Positions 16,854-25,244 of a DNA stretch of 64,000 nucleotides are shown piece after piece. The position numbers were made by a program, and so were the translations under genes. Numbering within the stretch: the first letter of the stretch is position 1; each line of letters begins with the position of its first letter. Source of the DNA: Methanobacteriota archaeon (GTDB taxonomy: Archaea > Halobacteriota > Methanomicrobia > Methanomicrobiales > Methanoculleaceae); contig JAENYE010000001.1 in the NCBI GenBank assembly GCA_016841955.1, positions 248,001 through 312,000 on the forward strand, read 5' to 3'. The notes below the pieces were generated by a model. That model was not told the DNA's origin. It was given only the letters and a program-made list of their open reading frames with translations, and did no database searches.

Positions 16854-18161
16854 ATGGAGATCACGATCCTCTCCCCCGGCATCTACACCTACGGCGCCAT
16901 GCTGATCGGCGGCGTCCTCCGCGACGCGGGCCACCGGGTGACGCTCACCCGGACGCCCGCCGCTCCGGCCGATCCAATCCTGCTCGCGAGCCTCTTCTCG
17001 ACCCAGCATCTCCTCGACCCCGCGATCCGCGATCTGGTTCGGACCCACCGCGAGCAAGAAGGGACGGTCTACGTCGGGGGACCGGTCTCGGCCGCGCCGG
17101 AGATGGTGCTCGGGGAGCTCGCCCCCAATGCGGTGGTCGTCGGCGAGGGCGAGGAGACGGTGGTCCGCCTCGTCGCCGAGGGTGTCTCGGACGCCCTTCC
17201 CGGGATCGCCTACCTCGACAGCGGCCGGCCGGTCGTGACACCCCCCGCCCCGCCGGCGCCGATCGACCGGCCGCTCCCCCTGATCCCGGACGACATCGGG
17301 ACCCAGAGCATCCGGGGCGCGAGTGCCTACATCGAGACCCACCGGGGGTGCATCGGGGGATGCACCTTCTGCCAGGTGCCCCGGTTCTTCGGGAGGACGG
17401 TCCGGAGCCGGCCTCTCGCGAGCATCGTCGAGGAGGTGAAAGCTTTTGCAGCACGCGGGGCAACGCGGCTCTCGGTCTCCGGGGGGACCGGGTCGCTCTA
17501 CGGCTCCCGCGACGGCGAGATGAACCCGGACGCCTTCATCGGCCTCCTCCGCGGGATGGCGGAGGTGATGGGACAGAAGAACGTCTCCTCCCCGGACATC
17601 CGCGTGGACTGCATCACCGACGAGATCCTGGACGCCATCCGGCAGTACACCATCGGGTGGGTCTTCTTCGGGATCGAGTCGGGGAGCGACCGGGTGCTCC
17701 GGCTGATGGGCAAGGGTGCGACCGTCCGGCAGGTCGAGGAGGCGGTGGAGCGGTGCCGGGAGCACAACCTCCGGGTTGCGGGAAGTTTCATCGTCGGCTA
17801 CCCGGGGGAGACGGAGCGGGACTACGAGGCGACGAAAGATCTGATCGCCGCCCTCGGCCTCGACGACGTCTTCGTGAGCAGCGCCGAGCCCATCCCGGGG
17901 ACACCGCTCGCCGACCTCGCGGTCAGGACGCCCCACGACAAAAACCCGGCTTTTGTGCCGCATACGGGGGAGTACCGCACACTCGGTCTCACCGAAAGCG
18001 AGGCCCGGTGCTTCGACCTGATGATGCATGCCGATATGTTCCGCCCGCAGCTGCGGCTCGTGACCGACGAGGTCTACGCCGCTTACCTCGCCGAGGCAAA
18101 GAAGCAGGGGCGGGATATCAGGGCGGCGACCGAACTCATCCTCAGGTACGCCCGGCCGTAA
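16854..18161 (+). CDS. B12-binding-domain radical SAM protein (MJ_1487/MJ_0865-like)
   Basis: 435-residue cytoplasmic enzyme. Residues 1-125 resemble a cobalamin-binding Rossmann domain (YTYGAMLIGGVLRDAGHRV, VYVGGPVSA, VVVGEGEE), without the His ligand of methionine synthase. The radical SAM core begins with THRGCIGGCTFC (C166, C170, C173; the standard C-x3-C-x2-C) and continues with GIESGSDRVLRLMGKG and FIVGYPGETERDYEAT, typical of the Elp3/MiaB-like radical SAM fold. Members conserved in methanogens have no proven substrate. ATG 16854 follows a weak TATA-like stretch; no operon partner downstream. Confidence 0.85.
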   Translation: MEITILSPGIYTYGAMLIGGVLRDAGHRVTLTRTPAAPADPILLASLFSTQHLLDPAIRDLVRTHREQEGTVYVGGPVSAAPEMVLGELAPNAVVVGEGEETVVRLVAEGVSDALPGIAYLDSGRPVVTPPAPPAPIDRPLPLIPDDIGTQSIRGASAYIETHRGCIGGCTFCQVPRFFGRTVRSRPLASIVEEVKAFAARGATRLSVSGGTGSLYGSRDGEMNPDAFIGLLRGMAEVMGQKNVSSPDIRVDCITDEILDAIRQYTIGWVFFGIESGSDRVLRLMGKGATVRQVEEAVERCREHNLRVAGSFIVGYPGETERDYEATKDLIAALGLDDVFVSSAEPIPGTPLADLAVRTPHDKNPAFVPHTGEYRTLGLTESEARCFDLMMHADMFRPQLRLVTDEVYAAYLAEAKKQGRDIRAATELILRYARP

Positions 18162-18233
18162 GGTTCGGGCCGGCAGCCTCCCTCCTCTCTTCGTTGAAAT
18201 CCCGGATCCCGGCCGGTTCGCCCAAACGGGAAA

Positions 18234-18245
18234 CTCTTAAGTATC
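18234..18245 (+). promoter_or_regulatory. Promoter box of first PRC/DUF2795 gene
   Basis: CTCTTAAGTATC about 70 bp before the ATG. The second paralogue has the nearly identical ACTCTTAAATAG at 19171-19182, so the duplicated genes appear to keep a common promoter type. Confidence 0.5.
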
Positions 18246-18312
18246 CTCGATCCTCTACCCCCCTGCCTTGAAGGGTTACCCTTCGCAGGTAAACGAGTAG
18301 GAGGGAGATACG

Positions 18313-19053
18313 ATGGCTGAGAGACAGGCAGGGCCGGTGCTGGAGACCCGGCCGAGACGGGAAGAAATGGTGGACCTGATGCGCGCACACGACATCAGGG
18401 ATATCAAGGTACGAAACCCCGAGGGAGAGAGCCTCGGCGATATCAGCGATATCGCGATTGACCGCGATAGCGGCTGCATCGCGTATGCCGTGCTCTCTTA
18501 CGGCGGCATCCTCGGGTTCGGCGAGAAACACTTCGCCATTCCCTGGGAGGCGGTTCTCACCCGCCCGGGGGAGAGTGTCGCCGTCGTGGATGCGGATAAG
18601 CGGACACTGGATACTGCTCACGGATTTGCGAGGGACAGGATGCCTCTTGAAGGGGACTGGAGCCTGATCCGGACACCCCCGACCCCGGTAGCGGAGAGAG
18701 AAGTCCCGCCTTCACGTGAGACGGAACCGGCGAAATCCACGTTGCTCGGCGAACAGAGGAACGTTCCGGTCCCGCCGCCCGTCCAGACGGTCGCGGGCGG
18801 CTGGGGAGGGCAGCCGGTGTCGGAAGCGGAACGTCCCGCGACAACCCCGGGACCGGCTCCCGGGCACCTCTCCGCCGCCGACCTGCAGGGTTACCTCAAG
18901 GGCATGGACTACCCGGCGGGCCGACAGGATCTGGTCGCCCACGCCCGGAAGAACAACGCCCCGGAGAGCGTGATCGCGGCGCTCGAGGGGTTAGGTGACC
19001 GGACTTACCGGTCCGCCGACGACGTGAGCACGGAGTTCGGCAACATCACGTGA
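18313..19053 (+). CDS. PRC-barrel protein with C-terminal DUF2795 domain, paralogue 1
   Basis: 246-residue protein in three parts: PRC-barrel (residues ~18-115; IKVRNPEGESLGDISDIAID and FAIPWEAV), a low-complexity proline/arginine-rich linker (~118-180), and a DUF2795-type domain (~185-246; LSAADLQGYLKGMDYPAGRQ, then NAPESVIAAL). The start has AGGAGGGA 6 nt upstream. The gene is followed by a paralogue 204 bp downstream on the same strand. DUF2795 proteins are small helical proteins of unknown role. No membrane segment. Confidence 0.85.
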   Translation: MAERQAGPVLETRPRREEMVDLMRAHDIRDIKVRNPEGESLGDISDIAIDRDSGCIAYAVLSYGGILGFGEKHFAIPWEAVLTRPGESVAVVDADKRTLDTAHGFARDRMPLEGDWSLIRTPPTPVAEREVPPSRETEPAKSTLLGEQRNVPVPPPVQTVAGGWGGQPVSEAERPATTPGPAPGHLSAADLQGYLKGMDYPAGRQDLVAHARKNNAPESVIAALEGLGDRTYRSADDVSTEFGNIT

Positions 19054-19170
19054 GGAGGGCGGATTCCACCGCTACGGGCGGCAGCCGGGAAACATCCCTC
19101 CCGCCCTCCCCCGCATGCTCTTTGTGCGGCGGAGGAACACTCGCCGACGCCCCGGTCCGGGGGCCGGGGA

Positions 19171-19182
19171 ACTCTTAAATAG
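19171..19182 (+). promoter_or_regulatory. Promoter box of second PRC/DUF2795 gene
   Basis: ACTCTTAAATAG, matching the box ahead of paralogue 1, at a similar distance from the start codon. Confidence 0.5.
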
Positions 19183-19257
19183 TCGCAACGCGCATCGCCC
19201 GCTCTGCGCGAAGGTAAAGATCGCCTTCGGAAGCATACCAGGGATATGGTGGTTGCA

Positions 19258-20058
19258 ATGGCTGAAACGATTCTTGAACAGCAGATGCGCAGGACGGAGG
19301 GGCAGGAGTTCTTCTCATCCGAAGATGTCGTGGGGAAGCGGGTGAAGAACCCGGAGGGCTATGACCTCGGTGAGATCTCAAGCCTCCGGGTCGGCCTGCC
19401 CACGGGAAGAGTGGCATACGCGGTGCTCAGGACAGGGGGCATGTTCGGTCTCGGGTCGAAACTCTTCGCGATCCCTATCGAGGCCATGGTCTACCGGCCG
19501 GGGGACGACGTCTTTGTGGCGAACATCAGCAAGTATAGACTCGACAACGAGCCCGGGTTCCCGGAGGGTGACTGGCCGAGGGAGGCGAACTGGAGCCTGA
19601 TCGAGTCGAGACGGCCCATGGGCCCCCCAAGCCAGGAGGAGGCCCGGGCCGTGACACGGACGGAGCCCCCGCCCCGCGAGGTCGTCACGACGGAGCGTGT
19701 TGAGGTGCGGGAGAGCGGCGTCCGTGAGGAGATGCCGATAAAAGCCGAGGAGGTGGAGACCCGGCCGGTGACAGAGGCTCATGCTCCGACGCTCGAGTCC
19801 ATGATGAAGGCCGAGGAGGAGGGAGCAGCGGTTGAACGGCCCGCGACAACCCCGGGACCGGCTCCCGGGTACCTCTCCGCCGCCGACCTGCAGGCCTACC
19901 TCAAGGGCATGGACTACCCGGCGGGCAGACAGGACCTGGTCGTCCATGCCCGGAAGAACGAAGCCCCGGAAAACGTGATCGCGGCGCTCGAGCGGTTCGA
20001 GGACCGGACCTACCAGTCAGCCGCCGACGTGGGCACGGAGTTCGGGAAAGTCGGATAA
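19258..20058 (+). CDS. PRC-barrel protein with C-terminal DUF2795 domain, paralogue 2
   Basis: 266-residue paralogue of the gene just upstream, with the same three-part layout: PRC-barrel (KNPEGYDLGEISSLRVGL and FAIPIEAMVY), a charged linker longer and more acidic than in paralogue 1, and a DUF2795-type tail. The DNA encoding the tail (about 19849-19968) is almost identical to 18835-18954 of paralogue 1, much closer than the rest of the genes, which suggests recent duplication or gene conversion of this domain. ATG 19258 is preferred over ATG 19246 because it aligns with the start of paralogue 1. Confidence 0.84.
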   Translation: MAETILEQQMRRTEGQEFFSSEDVVGKRVKNPEGYDLGEISSLRVGLPTGRVAYAVLRTGGMFGLGSKLFAIPIEAMVYRPGDDVFVANISKYRLDNEPGFPEGDWPREANWSLIESRRPMGPPSQEEARAVTRTEPPPREVVTTERVEVRESGVREEMPIKAEEVETRPVTEAHAPTLESMMKAEEEGAAVERPATTPGPAPGYLSAADLQAYLKGMDYPAGRQDLVVHARKNEAPENVIAALERFEDRTYQSAADVGTEFGKVG

Positions 20059-20096
20059 CCCCCACCATTTTTCAGAAAATCGCGTCCACCCGCACG

Positions 20097-21179
20097 CTAC
20101 AGGACAAGCTTCGTCTGCACCGCCTCCCGCCCGCCGAACGTGAGGTGGCGCCCGGCGGCCTTCCCCCCGATACCGGCCCGCGCAAGGTCGGCGAGCCCGG
20201 TAAACGGCCGCACTCTCCGCAGCGAGAGGATCCGGTCCGCCCCCTTCGGCCCGATCCCGGGAACCCGGAGGAGGTCGCGGCGCGGGGCAAGGTTGACGTT
20301 CACCGGCGCATTACCGTCCGCAAGGACAACTTTCGGGTCGCGGTCGGGAAAGAACCCCTCTTCGTCAAGGGCCGCCCGGAGCTCGTCGGCCGTAACGCCG
20401 TACTCACGGAGCAGGTAGTCGGCCTGGTACCACCGCCTCGCCCGCCATGCCGGAGTATCGGGGTGCGACGCCAGGGGGGTTCCCGGCAGGGCGCGGAACG
20501 CCGCGAAGTAGACCCGGGATGGCCGGACCCGCCGGTACTGGTCGGCGAGGCAGGAGAGGATCTCCGCGTCGGTCTCGTCCGCCGCCCCGACAACGAGCTG
20601 GGTGGTGTGACCGCCGGGTTTCTCCTCCGCCACCCAGGCCTGGCGCTTCAGGATATCCTGCCGGTAGTCCTTCACCCCGGCGATACCCCCAAGGCGGTCG
20701 GAGGACGTCGCCTCCAGGTTGATGCTGATCCGGTCCGCCACGCGGGCGGCGCCATGGATGTCCGCCCGGGCTGCGCCGGGGAGGACCTTCAGGTGAAGGT
20801 AGCCGTCGTAGCCCCGGCGGCGGAGAATCTCTCCCGTCTCCACGATATCGTGCATCACGCAATCGACGTCCCGGGCGATCCCGGAGCTCAGGAAGAGCCC
20901 GCCGACGAGCCCTTCCCGCCAGAGGCCGAGGAAGGTATCGGCGAGTTCTCCCGGGGAGAGCGAGAGACGCTCCCGGTGAAGGCGGACGGCGCAGTAGGCG
21001 CAGTCGTATGAGCAGGTGCCGTGGAGGAGCACCTTGAGCATCCGCCCGCACCCCCCTGCCCGGCGGCTGTAGGTGACATGAGACGCTGCCGAGAGGAGCC
21101 GGAGGCACTCTCCCGGGCTGCAGAGGTCGAACCGCCCGGCGGCGGTAAGATAGGCGAGTTTCTGCTCCGCGACGGACAT
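20097..21179 (-). CDS. Putative DNA modification/repair radical SAM protein with HhH tail
   Basis: 360-residue protein matching the layout of the family described as putative DNA modification/repair radical SAM proteins. The cluster motif is GTCSYDCAYC (C56, C60, C63 counted from the chosen start), followed by FLSSGI and the DGYLHLKVLPGA strand of the barrel. The last ~70 residues hold a helix-hairpin-helix (LLRVPGIGPKGADRILSLRR), pointing to DNA binding. ATG 21179 is chosen because the upstream 39 in-frame residues overlap a TATA-like stretch (near 21268) and look unlike protein. No partner gene adjacent; substrate unknown. Confidence 0.82.
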   Translation of the reverse strand: MSVAEQKLAYLTAAGRFDLCSPGECLRLLSAASHVTYSRRAGGCGRMLKVLLHGTCSYDCAYCAVRLHRERLSLSPGELADTFLGLWREGLVGGLFLSSGIARDVDCVMHDIVETGEILRRRGYDGYLHLKVLPGAARADIHGAARVADRISINLEATSSDRLGGIAGVKDYRQDILKRQAWVAEEKPGGHTTQLVVGAADETDAEILSCLADQYRRVRPSRVYFAAFRALPGTPLASHPDTPAWRARRWYQADYLLREYGVTADELRAALDEEGFFPDRDPKVVLADGNAPVNVNLAPRRDLLRVPGIGPKGADRILSLRRVRPFTGLADLARAGIGGKAAGRHLTFGGREAVQTKLVL

Positions 21180-21313
21180 ACCGGAAGCATCGGTTCGCGG
21201 GAAGAAGAGCCTGGCGCGCGGGGGGTGAAAGTGTTTGAGGAGGAGCGGCCTCCTCACTCCGGGGAAAGAAATATGGTATGCGCAGGACCCTATCATCGCG
21301 AGGAGAGACTGGG

Positions 21314-22525
21314 ATGAAGAGTCGGCCTGATTACGATGTAGTCATCGTCGGCGGCGGGCCCGCCGGGAGCACCGCCGCCTACTTGCTCGGAGAGGCCGGG
21401 CACCGGGTGGCGCTCCTTGAGAAACGGACGTACCCCCGGGACAAGGTCTGCGGCGGCTGCCTCAGCCAGAAATCAGTCCGGTTTCTCGACCGGGTCTTCC
21501 GTCTGCCGGTCTCGGCCCTCCGTCATGAGGGGCTGCTCGACTTCGCCGGGACAGGATACGCGCTCTATATCGGGAGCAGCCGCATCCTCGCCGAAGACCT
21601 CGCAGAGCCGGTCTACTTCACCCGCCGGGAGTGCTACGACGCCCATCTCGCCCGGATGGCGGCACAGGCCGGGGCGGAGGTCCATACGGGCGCGGAAGTG
21701 GCTGCAGTCGACCACGCCCGCCGCACCGTCACGACATCGGACGGCGACCGGTATGCCGCCCGGGTCCTCATCGGGGCCGACGGGATCCACAGCCGGGTCC
21801 GGCGCTCCCTCCCGGAGGGCGTCGTCGACCAAAAAAGGTGGCGCAAAAACCTCGGATGGGCGCTGGAACTCGCGATCCCCCGCAAGGAGGCGGAGGCACT
21901 CGCAAACGGGAACGGGCCGATCCGCCTGGACGACAACCTCGCAACCCCCCACCTGATCTTTGCCGCATGCCGGTGGGGCTACGGGTGGGTCTTCCCGAAC
22001 AGGGAGACGATCGTCGTGGGGATAGGGGGGTTGCTGCGGGTGAACGGAAAGGACCTCCCCGAACGCTTCGAAGAGTTCCTGAAGACAATCGGCCTCTCTG
22101 CGTTCACCGGCCGGAAGCCGGCAGGGTACCCTCTGCCGCTCGGCAACTACATTCCCTCCCCGGCCCACGAGGGGGCGGTCCTCGTCGGCGATGCGGGCGG
22201 GTTCGCGAGCCCGCTCCTCGGCGAGGGGATCTTCTATGCCCACCGGACCGCGGAGCTCGCCGCTCACGCCGTCGACCGCCACCTCACGTGCGCCGCGCCG
22301 CTCGCCGTGACCTACACCACCCTCCTCCGGCGCCGCCTCATCCCCGAACTGCAGGCGGAGACGGCGTTGCGGGACTTCCTGCACGGCTGCCTGGACGCCC
22401 GGATGCACGTACCCCTCAGGGTCTTCATGAAGGCGACGAGCAACCGGGTCGTCGATGCGGTGCAGGGGTCCCGGTCGTTCCGGGGGTTCCGGCGGGACGA
22501 CGACCTTCACTCCGCCGTATGGTGA
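21314..22525 (+). CDS. Geranylgeranyl reductase family flavoprotein
   Basis: 403-residue FAD-dependent enzyme expected to saturate isoprenoid double bonds, as in archaeal ether lipid or quinone side-chain synthesis. The N-terminal dinucleotide-binding motif VVIVGGGPAGSTAAYLLGEAGH is complete, with LLEKRTYPRDKVCGGCLS behind it (the KxCGG signature of this family) and the second FAD motif GAVLVGDAGGFASPLLGEGI near residue 290. A Shine-Dalgarno GAGGAGAGA lies 7 nt before ATG 21314, which is preferred over ATG 21278. It is divergent from the radical SAM/HhH gene. The exact substrate is not visible. Confidence 0.88.
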   Translation: MKSRPDYDVVIVGGGPAGSTAAYLLGEAGHRVALLEKRTYPRDKVCGGCLSQKSVRFLDRVFRLPVSALRHEGLLDFAGTGYALYIGSSRILAEDLAEPVYFTRRECYDAHLARMAAQAGAEVHTGAEVAAVDHARRTVTTSDGDRYAARVLIGADGIHSRVRRSLPEGVVDQKRWRKNLGWALELAIPRKEAEALANGNGPIRLDDNLATPHLIFAACRWGYGWVFPNRETIVVGIGGLLRVNGKDLPERFEEFLKTIGLSAFTGRKPAGYPLPLGNYIPSPAHEGAVLVGDAGGFASPLLGEGIFYAHRTAELAAHAVDRHLTCAAPLAVTYTTLLRRRLIPELQAETALRDFLHGCLDARMHVPLRVFMKATSNRVVDAVQGSRSFRGFRRDDDLHSAVW

Positions 22526-22735
22526 AAACGACTTCCCCGAAGGGGAAGGAGTTCGAGAAAATGCGAAGCATTTTCGAGCAACGACGTTCCGCAGGAACGG
22601 AGCTTGAGCACCGCCAGGTGCGAGTAACGACGCTCCGAAGTGCGACGTTCCGCAGGAACGGAGCTCGAGAAAACGCTTCGCGTTTTCGAGTCCGAGGATA
22701 CCTCTATCCGCCCACACGTCCGAAGGAGCCCCGTC
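22526..22735. repeat. Mosaic of short hairpins
   Basis: The 210-bp gap is almost wholly built from tandem mini-palindromes: CTTCCCCGAAGGGGAAG, GAAAATGCGAAGCATTTTC, CGTTCCGCAGGAACG (22585-22599 and again 22646-22660), CACCGCCAGGTG, and GAAAACGCTTCGCGTTTTC, joined by GGAGCT(T/C)GAG spacers. The same GAGCACC...GGTGC unit occurs in the 3.2-3.7-kb and 5.5-kb gaps. The Shine-Dalgarno of the following gene lies at the right edge. Confidence 0.75.
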
Positions 22736-24316
22736 ATGAACACCCCCCGTTACCCCTCCCTCTACGAGGTCAACACCCGCGTCCGGCTCCGGCACCTCGC
22801 CCGGGAGGCGGGCCACCGTGTCACGCTCGACGATGTCCCGGACGCCTGGCTCGCGGGGCTTGCCGGGTGCGGTTTTTCCTGGGTCTACCTCATGGGGGTC
22901 TGGAAGACCGGGGAGACCGGGCGTCGGGTCTCCCGCTCAAACGACCAGTGGGTCACGGAGTACCGGAGCCTGCTCCCCGACCTCAGGGAGGAGGATATCT
23001 GCGGGTCCAACTTTGCCGTCGCCGGCTACCGGCTCCACCCCGACCTCGGGGAGCCGGAGGCGCTCACCCGGTTCCGCGACCGCCTGCACCGGCAGGGGCT
23101 CCTGCTGATGCTCGACTTCGTCCCGAACCACACCGCCCCCGACCACCCCTGGGTGCGGGACCACCCGGACTACTACGTCCGCGGGACGGAGGAGGATCTC
23201 GCCCGTCGGCCGCAGGACTTCGTCCGGGTGGACCTCCCCGGAGAATCGGCCGTCCTCGCCCACGGCCGGGACCCCTACTTCGGCGGCTGGCCCGACACCC
23301 TGCAGCTCGACTACGGCAACCCGGCCGTCCAGGAGGCGATGATCGCCGAGGCGCAGAGGATAGCGGGATGGTGCGACGGGGTCCGGTGCGATATGGCGAT
23401 GCTCGTTCTCCCGGATGTCTTCCGGCAGACATGGGAAAGAGAGATGGAACCGTTCTGGCCCCATGCGATCCGGGAGGTCCAAAGAGAGCATCCCGGGTTT
23501 ACATTCATGGCGGAGGTGTACTGGGACCTTGAGTGGACGCTCCAGCAGCAGGGGTTCGACTACACCTACGACAAACGGCTCTATGACAGACTCCGGAACG
23601 GAGAGGGGCGGCCGGTGCGGGAACACTTCCGGGCGGACCCGGAATACCAGCGAAGATCCGTCCGGTTCCTCGAGAACCATGACGAAGCCCGGGCGGCGGC
23701 AGCCTTCCCGCCCGATCGCCACCGGGCCGCCGCCGTCCTTGCCTACCTCTGCCCCGGCCTCCGGTTCTTCCACCAGGGGCAGTTTGCCGGGCGGCGGAAG
23801 TTGGTCCCCGTCCACCTCTGCCGGGAACCGGAGGAGCCGACCGATCAGGCCATAGAAATGTTCTACCGGAGGCTTCTCGCGTGCCTGCGCCTTCATGCGT
23901 TCCGGGACGGGAAGTGGCGGCTCCTCAACTGCAGCCCCGCCTGGGAGGGAAACCCGTCCCACGACGGCTATATCGCTTTCGCCTGGGATTCGGAGGGGCG
24001 GCGCTACCTCGTCGCCGTCAACTACGCGCCGGACCGGGGCCAGTGTTACGTTCCGCTCCCGTGGGCCGATCTCGCGGGGAAAGCGGTCCGGCTCCGGGAC
24101 CTCATGGGACCGGCACAGTACGACCGGGACGGGGGGAGCCTCCTCTCGCCCGGACTCTACCTGGATATCCAGGGATGGGGGTGCCACGTCTTCGAGGTCG
24201 CCGCAGAGGGAGGTGACCGCCCCTCGCCTCAGGCCGACGGGGGAAGGTCCTGCACCGGGAACTGGACCTCGGTCAGGAGTTCGTCCTCCGGCACTAGGCC
24301 CGGGTCGTTGAGGTAG
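22736..24316 (+). CDS. GH13 alpha-amylase family protein
   Basis: 526-residue glycoside hydrolase or transferase of the GH13 (beta/alpha)8 fold, cytoplasmic (no signal peptide). Catalytic landmarks are present: LDFVPNHTAPDHP (conserved region I), GVRCDMAML (region II, nucleophile Asp), FMAEVYWD (region III, general acid Glu) and FLENHDEARA (region IV, His-Asp). The C-terminal beta domain ends in DIQGWGCHVFEV. AAGGAG lies 8 nt before ATG 22736. The last ~30 residues are basic and Ser-rich, and the frame runs 88 bp into the antisense end of the MerR gene, so the tail may be dispensable. The family opening LYEVNTRVRL is seen in archaeal members of unclear substrate. Confidence 0.85.
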   Translation: MNTPRYPSLYEVNTRVRLRHLAREAGHRVTLDDVPDAWLAGLAGCGFSWVYLMGVWKTGETGRRVSRSNDQWVTEYRSLLPDLREEDICGSNFAVAGYRLHPDLGEPEALTRFRDRLHRQGLLLMLDFVPNHTAPDHPWVRDHPDYYVRGTEEDLARRPQDFVRVDLPGESAVLAHGRDPYFGGWPDTLQLDYGNPAVQEAMIAEAQRIAGWCDGVRCDMAMLVLPDVFRQTWEREMEPFWPHAIREVQREHPGFTFMAEVYWDLEWTLQQQGFDYTYDKRLYDRLRNGEGRPVREHFRADPEYQRRSVRFLENHDEARAAAAFPPDRHRAAAVLAYLCPGLRFFHQGQFAGRRKLVPVHLCREPEEPTDQAIEMFYRRLLACLRLHAFRDGKWRLLNCSPAWEGNPSHDGYIAFAWDSEGRRYLVAVNYAPDRGQCYVPLPWADLAGKAVRLRDLMGPAQYDRDGGSLLSPGLYLDIQGWGCHVFEVAAEGGDRPSPQADGGRSCTGNWTSVRSSSSGTRPGSLR

Positions 24317-25083
24317 AGCTCCCGCGAGGGGCCGGCCGGTGCAAGGCGGTGCTCGCTCATGTAGGCAAAAAGCCGCTCGCAAGCCTTCCCGACCTCGGGG
24401 TAGGGACCCGTGTAGAGCACCGAGACGAACCGGCCGCCCGGAAGGGTCCGGACCTCGATGCCGGTCCCATCGAGGTTGACAGACCCGGTGATCGGGATCG
24501 CCATCTCGATATCGGCGTCGGTCTCCCGGTACTCCTCGTCGTGGCAGACGAACATGATCGGCCCGGCCACCTTTGCAGCGGGCTGTCGCCCGTCCGTGGG
24601 GTAAACATAAGCGCAGAGTTCCCCGATCAGTTTCGGGATCGTCTCCTGGTAAACACCCCGCTCCCTGCGGCTGAGCACCCGCATGGCAGGGACTTCCTTG
24701 ATAACAGGTTCGGTAACCGACATACGGAATCCTCCGTTGAGCGGATCCTGCGTCCGCAGGACCTCTGCAATCGCATGCAGCCGCCCGACCTCCTGCTCGG
24801 CTGCAGCGAGGCGCCGTGCAAAGTGATCCCGGATCGTCCCGGCATCGCCGCATTCACGCGCCTCGAGGATGGCTTCAACCTCGGATAGGTCAAACCCGAG
24901 CCAGAGCAGGTGCCGAATATGGATGCCCCGCTCAGCCTGGGCAAAGGTGTAGTAGCGGTACCCTGTGCAGATGTCTCTTGCCGCGGGGACGAGGAGCCCC
25001 CGCTCGTCGTAGAGGCGGAGCGCCTTCTTGGAGAGCTGGGTGATCCGCGAGAACGTGCCGATGGGGATCTGATCGACCGGCAT
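24229..25083 (-). CDS. MerR-type regulator with GyrI-like effector domain
   Basis: 284-residue transcription regulator of BmrR-like layout. Residues 1-75 hold the MerR winged helix (IGTFSRITQLSKKALRLYDERGLL, then YRYYTFAQAERG), residues ~80-115 the dimer helix, and ~125-284 a GyrI-like/AraC effector-binding domain (VTEPVIKEVPAMRVLSRRERG, GRFVSVLYTGPY, then REIYLNDP-like REYLNDPG). It should sense a small hydrophobic or cationic compound. No efflux pump gene lies next to it. Its 3' end overlaps the GH13 gene tail in convergent orientation. Confidence 0.88.
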   Translation of the reverse strand: MPVDQIPIGTFSRITQLSKKALRLYDERGLLVPAARDICTGYRYYTFAQAERGIHIRHLLWLGFDLSEVEAILEARECGDAGTIRDHFARRLAAAEQEVGRLHAIAEVLRTQDPLNGGFRMSVTEPVIKEVPAMRVLSRRERGVYQETIPKLIGELCAYVYPTDGRQPAAKVAGPIMFVCHDEEYRETDADIEMAIPITGSVNLDGTGIEVRTLPGGRFVSVLYTGPYPEVGKACERLFAYMSEHRLAPAGPSRELYLNDPGLVPEDELLTEVQFPVQDLPPSA

Positions 25084-25244
25084 GGATTACATCCACCTGT
25101 TGACATCGCCGGGTAATAGACGGTCGGAGTCTCCCCCGGGGGAGAGTTCTCGCCCGGCACAACAGTTCCCGGTTGGGCGGCACCCGGCGTCAACCTTCCG
25201 GAACAATCCGGGCGGGCCGGGCCCGGAGGAAGGGGCCGGGACCC

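Noticed and set aside
16095-18029. 644-residue minus-strand open frame opposite the zinc-ribbon and radical SAM genes
   Set aside because: Low-complexity Arg/Pro/Gly composition typical of antisense frames in GC-rich DNA; plus strand has clear radical SAM motifs.
22526-22735. Possible CRISPR-like array because of repeated short palindromes
   Set aside because: Repeats differ in sequence, spacers are not of uniform length, and no cas genes are present.
22937-24853. 638-residue minus-strand frame opposite the GH13 gene
   Set aside because: Shadow frame; GH13 catalytic motifs lie on the plus strand.
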